NCBI GenBank assembly: GCA_026225945.1
Contig: JAMJFZ010003746.1
Span: 3,356,501 to 3,420,500 of the forward strand
Direction of reading: 5' to 3'
DNA length: 64,000 nt
Source: Cricetomys ansorgei
Taxonomy: Eukaryota > Chordata > Mammalia > Rodentia > Nesomyidae
Position numbers and translations under genes: made by a program. The notes beneath the pieces are model-generated. The model saw only the letters and a program-made list of their open reading frames with translations, was not told the DNA's origin and ran no database searches. Positions 31,201-46,200 of this stretch are shown here, piece after piece (within the stretch, counting starts at the first letter, position 1; the number at the start of each line of letters is the position of its first letter).

Positions 31201-34200
31201 CTTCTCCCTCCCCAGAGTACAGGAGTCACGGGCACGTACCACCTGCCTGGCTGCTTCTTGTCATTCCTAATGCCAGGGAGACAACACTCAATATGATTGT
31301 GTATTGCAATCTTAATACAGCTTCTATCCTAGAATAGATCTAAAAGAAGCAATTCTACCTGGGAGTTATTTTGAAGTCTGTAAAATCCTACTGTTCTCTC
31401 TCTATCTTTTACTATAACTAATATGGGGACCCAAACTTCTGAGGGTAATAGTAAGCCAAGCCACTGAGTAGATGAAATATTAAAGAGACAAATGAAAATG
31501 GACTGCATGACAAATCAGATCCAAAGCAGCAGAAAAACAAGGACAAGGAAGGAGTAAAGGTGTTACACACAAAGAGCCAAGCAGGGCGTACTCAGAAATC
31601 GGGTCCTCCTGCCACCAGGTTTGAAAGTCACCTGCTCAGATGCACAGTTAAACTTCGCACAGCCTGTGAGAAGGGAAAAGGAAAGAACAGAGAGGAGAAG
31701 AGACAACACAACTACAAGATGTTAGAGCTTGAGGCTGGAGTGGTGACACACTGGATGGCATGTGGAAAAGCGAGATCTGCAAGGAAGTCCATCTGTTGTA
31801 CAAGACAGAGACGGCAGGCCTCACCCCATTGGCAGAAACAAAGCTTTTCCCAGTTGGAAAAATGCTGTCAACTTTGCATCGATCCTTACTAATCAAATAC
31901 ATTAATTGGGTAAAGGGAAAACTGAATGTCTAATTTCTATGTAACTATGCTAGAGGCACTTAATTATGTATAGGTCTGTCCCCCATTCCTTTCTACCCAG
32001 ATATCCAATTCATTTCAATTTTTTGTTTGGTTTTTGTCTCTCTCTCTTTTTTGTTTAAACAGGTTTCATTACTATAGCCCAGCCTAGCTTCAGCCTCTTG
32101 AGTACTAGAACTAAAGGTATGTGCTACAATGCCTGGCTTTCCTTTTGATTCTCTCTCTTTCTGTGGTTTTGTTTGTTTGATTTTCAATTATTTTTACTTT
32201 ATGGGTATGAGTGTTTTGCCTGAATGTAAGTCTGTGCACCATGTACATGCCTTGCCCTCAGAGGCTAGAGGAGGGCATCAGATACCCTGGGATGGCTGTG
32301 AGCCTTCATGTGGGTGCTGTAAATTGAACCCAGGTCCTCTGCAAGAACAGCCAGTGCTTTTAACCACTAATCTCTCCAGCCCCTCCTTCCAATTCTCACT
32401 TAATTTTTAGTTATTAAAAGCTTTCTGCGATAATGTTTTGAGCAATACTAAAGACAAAATGTTATTTTGTAAAGTAGATTATGGACCAAGAATTTGATTT
32501 TAAGGTATTCCTTTCTTGGAGCCCCTCCCACTCTCGGGAATACTTTTCCTTAATAAATCTATGTTCACTATGCCTAAAAAAATAGTTTTGGGGCTAGTCA
32601 TTTTAGTATGCTGTGGCATGCTTAGAAGTTTAAAAGCACACTGGCTTAAAAAAAAAAAAAAAAAGACATTAGTTTTTAAAAACTACTAGTAACTCCTTAG
32701 AATTCTGTCCACAAAATCTTGGCTTAGTGTTAAAGGTTAAGGTCTAAGTCCTAAATAAGCTATTCATATAGGCTGTAGGTCTAACAATCACCCTTTGAAA
32801 AGAAGCTGTTTCAGAGCTGGGTTTGATGGCTTACACCTATTAATTCCAGCACTTGGGAGGCTGAGACAAGAGGAAGGACAGAGTTCAAGGTTAGCCTCGT
32901 GAGTTCCACACCAACCCCGTCCAGGCTACAGAATAAGGTGCTGTCTGAACAACAACAAACAACCTAAACAAGAAGCTATTTTACCAGATGGACGGAAGCA
33001 AGGACACCAGTAATTTTAATTTCTATTCTGTTTTCCCTGCTCAGCCCAATGACTGGTCACTGTTTAATACTCAGACTGTTTCTACTCAGCTGATGACACT
33101 AAGTTATTCATCTTGCTTTTTGTCCCAAGTATGGCAATATTTCTGTTTTACTGTTTCTAGAAGGTGGTGGTCACTCTGACGTCTTACCTTGACCTGGAGC
33201 AGAAAGGCTTGGTACTGAAATGGCACCATCACTGGTGAAGGCTGAATAGAGGTTGTCACTCGAGGGAGATGGCTTAAGAGGTTGTAGCAACTGGTTGTGC
33301 CCAGTTTCTGGGGTGTTGCCTGGAGGGTGGAGGGTCTGCTGGGGGTGTAAGACTGAAGTTCCACTCTGACCAGACAGGTTACCTGCTAAAAAAAAAGAAA
33401 GAAAAGGCATGAAGAATCATGTAGAAGGGGCTGAGGATGTATCTCAATTCACTTAGCATTCATTAAGTATTAGGTTTGGTATGTGTAGTGCGTGTCTGTA
33501 ATCCTATCACTTGGTAAGTGGAGGAAGAATGATTAGGAATTCGAGGTAATCCTTGACTGCATAGTGAGGTTGAAGCCAGTCAGGGACACCTGAGACCATG
33601 TCTTCAATAAATAAATAATTAGTAAAACAAAAAGAAAAAAATAAGAAAACAACAACACAACAACAAAAACACGTAAACCTTTCCTAATACATTTATTATT
33701 TCTGATTCCTATTTATCCTGAGTGGTAAATTAAAACAACTCATAGGTTGACAAATGGTCAAAATCCTTATTGATAAGGTAAGAAACAGTAAGATGTTTGC
33801 AGACATAGGGTTTTATGAATTGCCCCACAAGAATGATAGCTTTAGTTAATACAAAGCTTACTAACTTGAGCAGAATAAACAGTAAACTAGAACATGCAAT
33901 AGATGATACTAAGATTCCATTTGTATTTCCATAGTCATTATTTTCTGCCATATTAGAAAGATGGCTGTTAGTCTCTGCTTAGATTTTGGATTTTCTTATA
34001 AAGACGCATCATATAAGATATATAAAAAGGGGCTGCAGAGATGGCTCAGCAGTTAAAAGAGGACACTGGCTGCTCTTGCAGAGGAGCCGGGTTAGATTCC
34101 TAGAACCCACAGTAACTTCAGTGCTAGGGGATCCAACACCCTCTTCTGACTTCGCAGGCAGTGCATGCATGTGGTGCACAGACATACACATAGGCAAAAC

Positions 34201-37200
34201 TCTTATACACATAAAAAAAAGGCATAATAAAAAAGATTACATAGAAAGTTTAGAATAATGATGTAGGTAAACACTGTCTAATGAGTATTTAAAACTGTTT
34301 TTGGTTAAAAGAAATATAAACAATCCTTAGTAGGGAGCTTTCAGTTATGCCAACTGGCCATAACATCTTGGTTTTTAAGTTACTAGTTATACAGAAGTGT
34401 ACTCAAAAATTAGGTCAAAACCAGAGTCTGAGTCTGAATTACTCAGTTTCCATTTAGACGCATCTCATTAATGAGTTCCATGAAATGGTCGAGTGCTCAA
34501 AAAAAAAAAAAATTGATTATAAAGGTTCCAAAAGAATAGAGCTGTTAAGAAATTTGCAAATGCTCGCTCTCCATACTTCAACTAGACCTGAAGATCAAAT
34601 GGGAAATCAACCTAGGTTTTAGCCCTCTTTTACTTTGAAACCAATTATCCGTTATGTACTAAACAATTTCAACAAGGGCAAAAACTTTCTATCCCATTAA
34701 CATGGACATGGTCTGTTATGAGAAGTTATGATTTTGTATCATTGATTATAGACACCATCAAGTTCTTTATCCTACGAGAGATATGTGAGATGCAAAGCTT
34801 CATTAAGGATATTATCACACAGGCACACCCAAGTCTCTATGACAGTTATGTTAATTTAGCTGCAATTAAGGCCAATTCATAGTCATTTAAAGAAAGAAAT
34901 GACTTGAAATTTACTAAGCAGAGAATAATTTTTTTCTTCTAAAAGCCCAAGGGTCTGGTTAAATGTTGAGTTATATGAATTAATAGGCAGAGCTAAATGT
35001 TTATCCTAAAGAATAACCATAAACAAAGATTATCAGTAGTAGACAGACAGTAACATTGATTACATTAAAAAAAAAAAAAAAAAAAAAAAAAGCCCACTAG
35101 GGACAGAAGAGTCAAAGAGGCAGAATATTAGAAAACCAAACGCTTTTGAAAAAGTTAGTAAATGTCCATTCAGTAAGTCACATCTATGGTGGGAGACAGA
35201 AACACAAGATGGCTGACCTGGCCCAGGGCTTTTTTACCTGGAAGTTGTGGGCTTTTATTGCCCAATGAGCTGCTGCGACTAGATTTGCTGCCTTTGCTTT
35301 TAGTAGGCCGCCTTCTTCTCCCCGACAGAGGAGCAGCTGGGGGAATAATGACAGCAGGGGGAACCTTGCCCAGTTTGGTGTACAAAGATTCAATTTCATG
35401 CTTCTGACGACTCTGCAGGTCCTGAATCTCCTTAAGATGTCTACAAAAGACAACCAAATATACAAAAATATAAACATTGTATTGAAGAATTAAAGCATAT
35501 TCTTAAATTTGCATTTAAGTGTTTACTTAGCTATAAATCCTTTCCTTAAATGTACTGTGAGTGTCTAGTTTGACAATTCATTTTGCTAGTCTAGAGATCG
35601 TCTTTTGCTGTCTAAGTCTCTATTATACAATACACATTCCAGTAAGCTCCTAGTCTAGATGACAGCATGTTAAAGGAGAAAAAGACTTCCTGAGTTTTGA
35701 GGCAATACAGAGGGTAGGTATATTTGCTATTATGATCCAAGTGATAATTAACAAAACTAATTATACATTGTAAACATAATTATACATTGTAGTGCTACTA
35801 TTAGACTCATGTTACATACTAATAACCAAGAGTGGTTAGTTATTAACAGAGCTAGAGACATAGTTCAGTGACTAAGAGTACTTTCTCCTCTTGCAGAGGA
35901 CCTGGGTTCAGTTTCCAGCACCCACATCACAGCTAACAAGCACCTGTAACTCCAGCTCCAGAGAACAATATACTGTGTGCTGACCGTCATAATAGGCACC
36001 AGACATGCACATGGGGCAAATACATTGCACACAGGCGAAACATCATACAGATCCCAAAGCCAGACATGCCATGGTGCTAATGAGTATAGGACAACCCGAT
36101 GAACCATGTAATTTTTAGCTTTTGCGTATCACTTTCTGTTTAACAGAAATGTGAGATCAGCATCTATATTGAAAAGCTATTAATACCAGGCTCAAGATAA
36201 CAATATCTGCCACTATTTTAAAGAAAAAAATTACTTACTTTTCTCGTAGTCGTCGAAGTTCTAACCTTAAGTCTTCATCTTCAATGTCTGACTCATTGTC
36301 ACTACTCATGTAAGAGGAGTTGAATGAATTACTAAGGCTTTGACTTAAGCTCTGGATGGGAAGGCTCTTTGAACACAGGTGAGGGGGAGAGTGTGGACTA
36401 CCTGAGCCATCCTCTGTACCCCTACTGAGAAAGGCAGCCTCCGGGTCAGAAGATGGTCCATTCAGATGGGACGGTTCTGCCAGCTCAGGCTTTTCCTTCT
36501 TTGGTATCACAGCAGGAATAACAGTTTGTTCTGAATCTCTGAATGGAGGAGAGGTCACTGGTCCCTCTTTCTTGAGCTCTGTGACCTTGTCCTCAGTTCT
36601 TGAAACAGAGAAACGACCCACTTTGTTTGCTGTAGTTGTCACCTGAAAACGTCCAACCTTGGTAGGCTGTCCTGTTTCTGACTTTGCTTCTGAGGCAGGT
36701 GTTTTGTGGGTGCTGTCTGGCACATCTAAGGAGATGCCAGGAACTGTTATTCCATTAGGCTCTGGCTTTACTAAGGTACTCTCTGGACTACTACTTGAAA
36801 GAACCGATGACTCTGATGTGCTAGATTCAAAATGAACAGACTTTGTATCTTCTGGCCTATTTTTACGCTCTCTCTGGGCATCCTCCATTGTAACTGAAAC
36901 CTGATAGAAAAAGAGAATGAAGTATGATCAAAAATGAAGTCCATCACTGGGATTAGTGGCACACGCCTTTAATTTGGAGGTAGAGGCAGGCAGATTTCTG
37001 TAAGTTTGAGGTCACTGTGATCTATATAGCAAGTTCCAGGCCAGCCAAGCCAAGGCTACATAGTAAAACCTTTCTTAAGTCAACCAACCAACAACCAGCA
37101 AAAACAAAACAAAAAGCAAAAAAAAAAAAAAAACAAAAAACAAAACAAAAACAAAAAAACAAAAAAAGAGAAAAGAAAGAAAAAGGAGGAGGTGGAGGAC

Positions 37201-40200
37201 GAGGAGGAGGAGAAGCAGCAGCAGAAGCAGTTCTTCAATCTGTAGCATGGACAGTTAAAAAGAGGGATATGCTGGTGAAGTAGCTCCCATTGGCAGAATG
37301 CTTGCCTAGTATGAATGAGGCCTTGGGTGAGATCCCCAGCACTAAGTAAACCAGGGTTGGTGGTGCATGCCTGTAATTCCAGCACACTTGGAGGTGGTGT
37401 CGGGAGGATCAGAAGGAAGTTCAAAGGCACCTTCATCTATATAGCCTGAGCTAGAGAGCTTAACAGGATGAGGGTAGGAGGGGCTGGGGATGAGGGCGAA
37501 GGGAGAATCAATTTATTTCTCAGTGAACCTGTGGAATCTCTTTTCATAGTCTCTTCATTCATTGTGAAGTAAACTGAACATCTATTACAGAGAACATAAC
37601 ATTAGTACTGAGATGCACAGTACTCTTCTCTCATAAGAAAAATCTACTAAGCATGAAACTATTTTTAGACATATGTATGTGTGTGTGTGTGTACATATAT
37701 ATATACGTACATGTATACATGTCTAAAATGCATACATATATCTAAAAATTACACACATAGACACACATAGACACACATAGACACACACACACACACACAC
37801 ACACAGAGTTTTGAGACAGGGTTTTCTCTGTTTTAACTCTGGCTGTCCTAGTCACTCTGTAGACCAGGCTGGTCTCTAAATCACAGAAGATCCACCTGCC
37901 TCTGCCTCCCAAGTGCTGGGATCAAAGGCATACGCCACCACCGCCTGGTCATAAATGTTTATTATTACTTTCCTTAGTGTGTTGGAAAATTACAATAATC
38001 AGGAACAGAAAAATATCTATGTAAATCAAACAGCAGTTTGGGAAAAATGGCCTGGAAAAGATCATTTAGAGAAGCAGTAGCTAGTTGTAGACAGAGTAGG
38101 TGGAAGGAAATATAAGTTGCATTTTCTTTAATTAGTATTAATGGTTTGAGAGATAAATGACAGCGTTATAAAGTGTTAATATAAAATACTTCATTAGATT
38201 GACAATTATGTCCCAAATACGTAGGTAATACGTATTTCCCTTTTTTAGTGGTACCTGGGATTGAATTGAGGGTCTTGTACATGCTGCATAAGTGTCCTGC
38301 CACTGAGTATATCCTAGACCTGTTTTAACTTTTGAGAAAGGATCTAAGTTACCAGTCTGAACTTGAACTCACTCTGTAATCCCAGGAAGGCCTTGAACTA
38401 ATGGTCCTTGTGTCTCAGGTTCCCAACCAAGTATATCAGATCATAACACATGATACCAAGGTTTGGCTAGCAATTTTATTATATACTCTGACCCCAAAAG
38501 AGAAGATCAAGGCAAAGAAAATGATAGTCTTACCTGAAACCGCCCCATCTTGACAACGCCAGCTCCTGTACTAGCTGCTGGGATGTGGCCTCCAGAGCCT
38601 TGAGAAAAAAACAAGGAACAGCAAGATAAAAGCAAATTAATAACTCTTTTTAGTTTCTTTTCAATTTCACCAGAAACATGACATTAAAGATTCCTTCTCC
38701 ACTCCTCAAGACAGTTTGCTAGCTCAGGCTGATCACAAACTTATCATTCTGAGTCAGTCTTCCAAGTGTTGAAATTACAGTTGTGCAAGCCAGCTAAAGA
38801 TTTGCTTTTAAATTTTTAATTATTACTATGGTTTATGATGTCTGTTTGTAAAGATGGGCTTGCATGTACAACAGCACATGTCAGAGGACGACAGTCAGGA
38901 CTCAGTTCTTTATTCATACAATATAGATCCTGCTGACAGAAAGCAGGTTGCCAGGTTTTCATGGCAAGTATTTTTACTGTTGAGCCACCTTACCAGGCAA
39001 GATCAGTTTTTAATTCTTCTGGGAAAAAAAATTTCTTCAAAAAAAAATTTTGTGTGTGTCCTTATGTGCACACTTGTGTGCCAAGGAATATGTGTAGAGG
39101 TCAGGATATCAACTTGTGGCAGTTGGTTGTCTTCTCCCACCTTGTGAGTCTTGAAGATTAAACTCAGGTTGACAGGCTTGGCAGCAGGAGCTTCTGCCTA
39201 CCCAGCCATGACACCGGCTTTCATATTTTCAAAGTTGTCTAAGAAATAGTCTCTTATAGATCTGTGGATTACAACTTTGACAGACATTACTAAACTTGAC
39301 TTTCAGAGGCTTTTCCAATGAGGCTTAGAAATGTTATTATAGTTTTGTTTTGTATTTTTGTTATTAAGGAAGTATTTTCATAGTGCACATCTTTAATCCT
39401 AACACTTGGGAGGCAGAGGCAGGCAGATCTGAGTCTGAGGCCAGTCTGGTCTACAAAGCAAGTTCCAGGACAGCCAGGACTACACAGAGAAACCTTGTCT
39501 TGTAGGGGGAAAAAGTATTTTCAAATGTAAGTTTACTTTTTTGTATCTTTTATTTGTCAGTCTGTGTTACATTTTAGGAACTCTTTATATCAGCAAATTT
39601 ATTTCCTGGTTTTTCATTTATTTCTGTACTTATATCACCTCCCCCCAATCTAACAAGTCACATGCTTTACACATATAAATATGTATTTTCCAGCTGGGCA
39701 TTGTGGAGCATACCTAATCCCAGGACTCAGGAGGTAAAGGGAGATAAGTAGAGGTGTGAGTTTGAGGGCAGCCTGATCTACAGAGTGAGTTCCAGGACTG
39801 TCAGGGATACATAGAGAGACCCTATTTCATAAAAGAAAAAAGAAAAAACAAACAAACAAAAAAACTATTTCCCTATCCTTTTATTCAATGTCATTCTAAA
39901 AGACTACTAGTACTGCCTATTCTGGGTTGAGCATCAAATTTAGTAACCTGTTCCTCTGTATTAGGGATTAGAAAACGGATTACTGGAACAAATTCTGCTT
40001 ACTGTCCATTTTTACAAATACATTTTATTGGAACACAGCTAAGCTCATCCATTTATGTATTATTAGTTGCTGTTAGTTTGGAGTATAATAGAAGATTTGA
40101 CAGAGACTGTGTGACCTTAGAAAGTTTAGTATCTGGCCCTTAAAAGTTTCAGTTGGGCATGGAAGCACTCACTGATAATTCTAGCACTAAGAAGGTAGAA

Positions 40201-43200
40201 GCAGGAGAATTAGGAGTTCAAGGTAATCCTTAGCTACATACTGAGTTCCAGGGTACCCTAGGCTACATGGGACCCTTTCTTAAAAAAAAAAAAGAAACAA
40301 ACAAAAATACTAAATGGTTCTGGAGTCTGCTCTAGACATTTGGGGAGAAAGGCATAAATATTGTTCTTATTTAGTTCAGGAAGTTTTCCTATTTTTTAGT
40401 GTGCCTTAATTATATAGAAAAATAGGTTCATGATATTTTCATGCATGCATACATTTTTATTGTTTTTATAGTGATATTTTATGATGTTTCATCTGTGATT
40501 CATTTTGAATTTTATCTTGGTCTAACCTAGTGCTCATCACCAAGATGACTACATACTTATCTCAACCAGTTATCAAAATATCTATCTTGCCAGGTATGGT
40601 GGTGCACACCTTTATTCCTGGCACTTGGGAGGCAGATCTCTGTGAGTTTGAGGACATCCTAGTCTATAGAGTGAGTTCCAGGACAGCCAGGGCTATGTAG
40701 AAAGACCCTGTTCAAACAAATATACAAACAGTAACAAATTTTACTGACTTAAAAAGCCATCTTTTCAGATTTTACATCCTCTCCTGTTTTGTTTCACTGA
40801 AGGAAGGTTTTATACTGTAGCCCACTCTGGCTTTTAACTCCTGGCAATGTAATCTGGGATTACATCTAGCATCTGCATTCCCTTTTCTTTGGTACTTTCC
40901 CCAACATCCCCAAATGATGTAAATTGAGCCCAGAGATTTGTGCCTGCTGGGTAAGGTTCATTTCCAGTCCTGAGACAAACATCAATTTTTATTATATATA
41001 TATATATATTCAAGGTATCTAACATATATTAGAAATCTATACTTTACTCTGTTCATATCTAGACTTTCTAGTCTGCTTTATTGATCTGTACTATTTTTAA
41101 TGAGAGCCAATTCAGAATGTGATTGTCTTGAAAATAAAAAATTATGTCTAAACTGATAAACTAGTATCTTACATTTTATCTCAGAACAAATGTATTTCCA
41201 GGCTTTTCCAGCTAAACTATACCTTTATATAGTCAGTGTTATAGATGTTAATAAGTTACCTGTAAATTGACTACCCCTCCCCTTGAGTTGTAAGGTAAGT
41301 ATAAGGGTAAAAGGGTAGGAAATTGATTACCCCTTTCCCCTTGAGACAATGTCTATCTATGTAGTCAGGCTTGCTTTAACAATGTTGTTCAGTTTGAACT
41401 TCCACTCAAAAATTATCCTGCCTCGACATACTGAGTGCTGAGATTACAGAGGCAACTACCAAACCTGGGCTTGTAAATTGCTTTTTAATATTTTAAAATT
41501 AATCTCTTATAGCAAGGTTCTTGCCTAGCTAATAACAAAGAATCTTCTGCTATGATATATAATGATTATTACATGTACCTCTTCACACCAGTAATCATTC
41601 AAGACTCATTATCAACTAATATTTCCTGCTTTAGATATTAGTTAGCAATGTTCCTCAGCCATGAAACCATAAAAATGTTCTTACATATAAGTCTGAAGTA
41701 CACCAACATTATCAAGAATATGTCTTTTAAATAGTAAACTATATTGTCAATTACAGGTAGAACTGGGTTCAATAAAACAAAAGGAAAAAGGAGGCATCTC
41801 ACCATCCTTTTGAGGGTGTGCTCCTGCTTCTGTAACTGCTGCTGAAGTCATCGTGGACACAGGCTGCAAAACACATACACACAGATACCACAGAATCTTC
41901 AGTTTTAACCATTCTTACAACTTTTGCCTTGTCACCTTTCCTCTGGTCTATGTAAAATGGCAGAAAGATAGTATACATGAAGAAATACTTTTGTTTAATG
42001 TAGTGGTTTTTTTGGTTTGTTTTTTCTTTTACAAGCTAAAGGTCTGATTTAGAAAGGCAGCTTTTAGGAACAGTGAATCTTAACTCTTTACTGCTTTCTT
42101 ACTTTTACTCATTGGATTAAAAAAATTATTTTTATTTATGTATATGTGTACAGGTATCAGCAGAGGCCAGAAAAAGGCACTGGATTCCCTGAACGTTGAG
42201 TTGCATGCAGTTGTGAGCTGCTAGAGTTGGGGTGCTGGGAACTGAATTTTGGTCTGCCTCAAGAATAGTAAGTACACTTAACTGCTGAGCCATTTTTCCA
42301 GACCTTCTTACAAGGAATTTAAACAATGTTACTTAGATATTTATTGAAAAATTTTGTTTCGTTTTAAAATAGGATTTCTCTGGGTGACCCTGGCTGTCCT
42401 GGAATTCACTCTGTAGACCAGGCTGGCCTCAAACTTAAGAGGTTCACCTCCTTCTGCCTCCCAAGTGCTAGAATTAAAGGCACGCAACACCACTTCTTGG
42501 CTGGAAAGTAGTTTTACTAAAAATATTTTCACAAGGGTTTAACCTCTCCCAAAGCATAAATATAAAATTTGTAAGACTGATCTAAAAGATAATCTGCCCA
42601 GATGTAAAGAAATAAATCAAACATCTCTGATATCTTTGTCATAGTTACATTAGGGGGTCAGTGTTAATCTTTCATTAATCTGAACCATTTCTGTTGACAA
42701 GGACTCAGAATAGAAACTAAGGTATTAATCACCTAGATTATTGTTTGTGCTCTAAACAATTTAAGGAATTTTTTTTTTTTTTTTTAAATCAAGGCTTTAA
42801 AAACTTACGCCAACTGCAGATGTCACGGTAATATTCTCTGGACTAAGAGTTCTTCTCAATTGAGCATCAAGGTCTTCTAGTGGTTGCTGGGACTAAGCAA
42901 AAACAGTTACAAAACTGTAAGTTGTTTAGTTCCTTCAGAGTCACTATATATAGCTAACGTATATAGAACATAATATTTTATGCTTTAGATAACAACATAA
43001 TATTTGCTGTAATACTGAGTATGAAACCCAGTAGTGTAACACGACGATCTGTCAGGTGTCAGGCTATCAAACCTTAGAGCAATTCAAGTACATTTATGCT
43101 TATGTAGCTTCAAAAATCATCTTTCTTCTGTATTTAATGTTAGTGAATTTACTGTCTATTTAAAAATACATTTTGAAATACGTATCAGAATCTATTGTTA

Positions 43201-46200
43201 GATTATTTCCCATATTCATTTTCTTTTTTTAAAAAACAAAAAACATCTTTTTTGCTGTGTAGCTCTTCAATTTGCAGTAATTCTCCTAGCTCAGTCTCCT
43301 GAGTGCTTTGACTACCATATCTAGCTCTTTCTCAATTTCAGACATTTTCTGGGAACTGCTCTTTGAATAAGAGCTAGCATTAATATATCCTGTCACTATC
43401 AAGGGATATTCTTCATATTTTAAGATGTGTACTTCCTTTTCTCATTCATAAGAGCAAGGAGGTATTTATGCCTTACTAGTATACATCTCAAGTACTTTCT
43501 CCCTTTGCTATTAGCTCTAATCCTACATGTAACCTTGTTGTCTTTCTTTCCTATATGCAGGCTTTATCCGTTCATTTCACATATTTCTCATTATATTTTA
43601 CCTTCCCTTAGAAAACTAGATGCTGTCTTATGTGTCTTGCTACGCTTCCCAGGTTGCTCTCAAACTCCTGGGTTCAAGTGCTACTCCTATACCATGGTAC
43701 TAGATTTCTGAATACATGTTTCTAATGAGAAACAGGCTAAAAAATACATTCCCAATTTACAGACTTTTGCATTATACATTCTTTATTCCTAAAATTTTGT
43801 GGCTGGGCTGGTAGAAATGTGTTTTCTGTTGGAATTAAGGCTTTCATGGCAAGTTCCTTACCCTATCATGTTCTACTAACAATTAGGATCAAAGAAATAG
43901 GGATAAATTCATGCTGGGCTTCTAACGTAAGCAACTTGTCATGCTTTTCTTATATATAGTTTAAAAATGAATTACAAACATCATTACAAATTTACTTGCT
44001 ATCTCATGTCAGCTTTTTCATGTTTACAATGGATTCAGAACAAGTGCTTTCTTGATGAAAACACAATTAAATGCATGGTAACAGAGTGGTGGGGAAAGTA
44101 AATAATAACTTAAATATTACAGCTAAGTATCATACTGCACTTCAACTCATCCACTAATGGAAGAAATGATAAATACATAAGGAAAAACTTGTAAGCCTAC
44201 CAAAAAAGGTGCATCTGTTACCCTTGTGGTTCCCCACCCTTCCCACCTCTGGAAAGGGTCTTGCTATGTAGGCCAGCTGTCCTCATACCCACAACTCTTG
44301 CTTGACTCACTCAAGTGTGGGATTATATAACTTTAACAGAGTGAACACAGAGTTTTAAGGAAAAGCGAGGAAGAATTCTCAGGGTAGGGTGGGATGCTTC
44401 AAAGATTTCCAGAATGCTGACTTATGGGTCTCTTTTCTAATCCAGTAACTCCAACTAAATGTGACTACATAAAACCTTTTTATTTCTACAATGGCTTAAT
44501 TTTAGAAACTTAACTTTACCTTTTTTTCCTTTTAAAGTTTCATTTTATTTGTGTGTATTCCTGTGGTGCTTGTGTGGGTGTGTGTGTGTGTATGACATAC
44601 TTATATGTGTGTGCAGAAGCACGAGGTTGACATCAAGAGTCTTCTTTGATTGCTTTCTATCTTATATATTGAGGCAGAGGGCTCTCAATTGAACCCAGAG
44701 CTTTTCATCTGAGTTTATAGCCAGATAGTTTATTATATGTGTTTGTTTTGAAGTAGGGGTTCTCACTATGTAGTCCTGGATGGTCTGGAACTCACTATAT
44801 AGCCCTGGCCAGCCTGGAATTCACAGATCCACCTGAATGCTGGGATTAAAGGCATGTGCCACAATGCCCAGCCTGCTAGATCGAGTCAAAAAGAATGGTA
44901 TATACTAAATCACAGTCAAAACTATCTGGAAACCTTGATTATGCAATAGAAACTTTACACAAATTCTGTGAAGGAAAGCAGGGCATAGGAAGTAATCAGC
45001 CAAGTTAAGGGGCACCTGAGTTACAGAAGGTCCAGGAAAAGGTGGCAGCTGCTCACAGGGTAGAGTACCAGCTGGAAGTTCTGTACCCACTGGCAGCACC
45101 TATTATAATGAAGAAAAATTCAAATCCATGGGACACCATTGGTAAAAATTACATACTAAAAAGAAAATTTGAATGCAGAAGAAATGAAACTAATATGTCT
45201 AGTTATGGCATACTTCTATCACTTAAGTCATAGTCTGTAATCTGTCTTAAAGGATATCACAACCAAAGACACTATTATGAGAGTTATGATGAAACAGCTG
45301 TGAAACAAACAGTAAAACACAATGAAAGAGAAAATAAAAAGAACAAATTCTTTATGTAGATAAGAGGTACAAACAGGCTGCTGGAGAGATGGGTTCAGCA
45401 GTTAAGAGCACTAAGTTGCTCTTGCAGAGGGCCTAAGTTTGGTTCCCAGCTTCTACATGGTGGCTCACAACTCCAGTTCTAGGTGATGTGATGCCCTCTT
45501 CTGACCTCAGTGGGCACCAGGCACCAGGCTCCAGTGCTGCACAGATACACAAGGCAGAACACTCATACATAAAAATAAACCTTAAAAAAAACAAAAGGCA
45601 TATCGTCAAATTTTTGAAGCTGCCTATTTAAGGAAAAACAAGACTTTTCAAAGAAAAACAAGGAAGTTTAGAAACAATCAAGGGTCAAGACTGACAATAA
45701 AAGGCATAAATATGTATTAATGTCAAGTAATTTGTTTTGTTTATAAAGATTATACAGATGGCCCCTGACTTAAAATGGCAAGCTCTAAAAATTTTTCAAG
45801 TTACAAAAAGTACAAAATCAATTACTCAGCAAAAACTGTATATTGAATTTTTTGGTTTTAAGACAAAGTCTTATGATGAAGGTCAGGAGGGCCTGAACTT
45901 GTAATCTTACTTCCTCAGCTTCCACAGTGTTAGGATTACAGATCTGTACCAATATACCCAGTCAATTTTTGGAAGGTATACTGAATCTAGTCAATTTCTG
46001 GAAGGTTGAGATCTTGCCATATTGTCCAGGTTAGTCTCAATCCTTCATGCTCAAAAGACCCTCCCACTTCAGACTCCTGAGTAAATGAGACTACAGGTAC
46101 ATGCTACCAGGTAAATTTCTAATTCTGATTTATTTTCAGGATAGCAAAATATGGTATGATATTCTCTTATGATGCTGGACAGAAGCAATGAGCTATAGCT

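Noticed and set aside
25826..33187. Search for alternative Wnk1 exons 26a/26b
   Set aside because: Several short open frames exist, but none could be tied to a known exon by sequence, so no exon was called.
37080..37436. 118-codon - strand frame with Phe/Ser runs
   Set aside because: Translation of a polypurine/SINE tail; no protein character.
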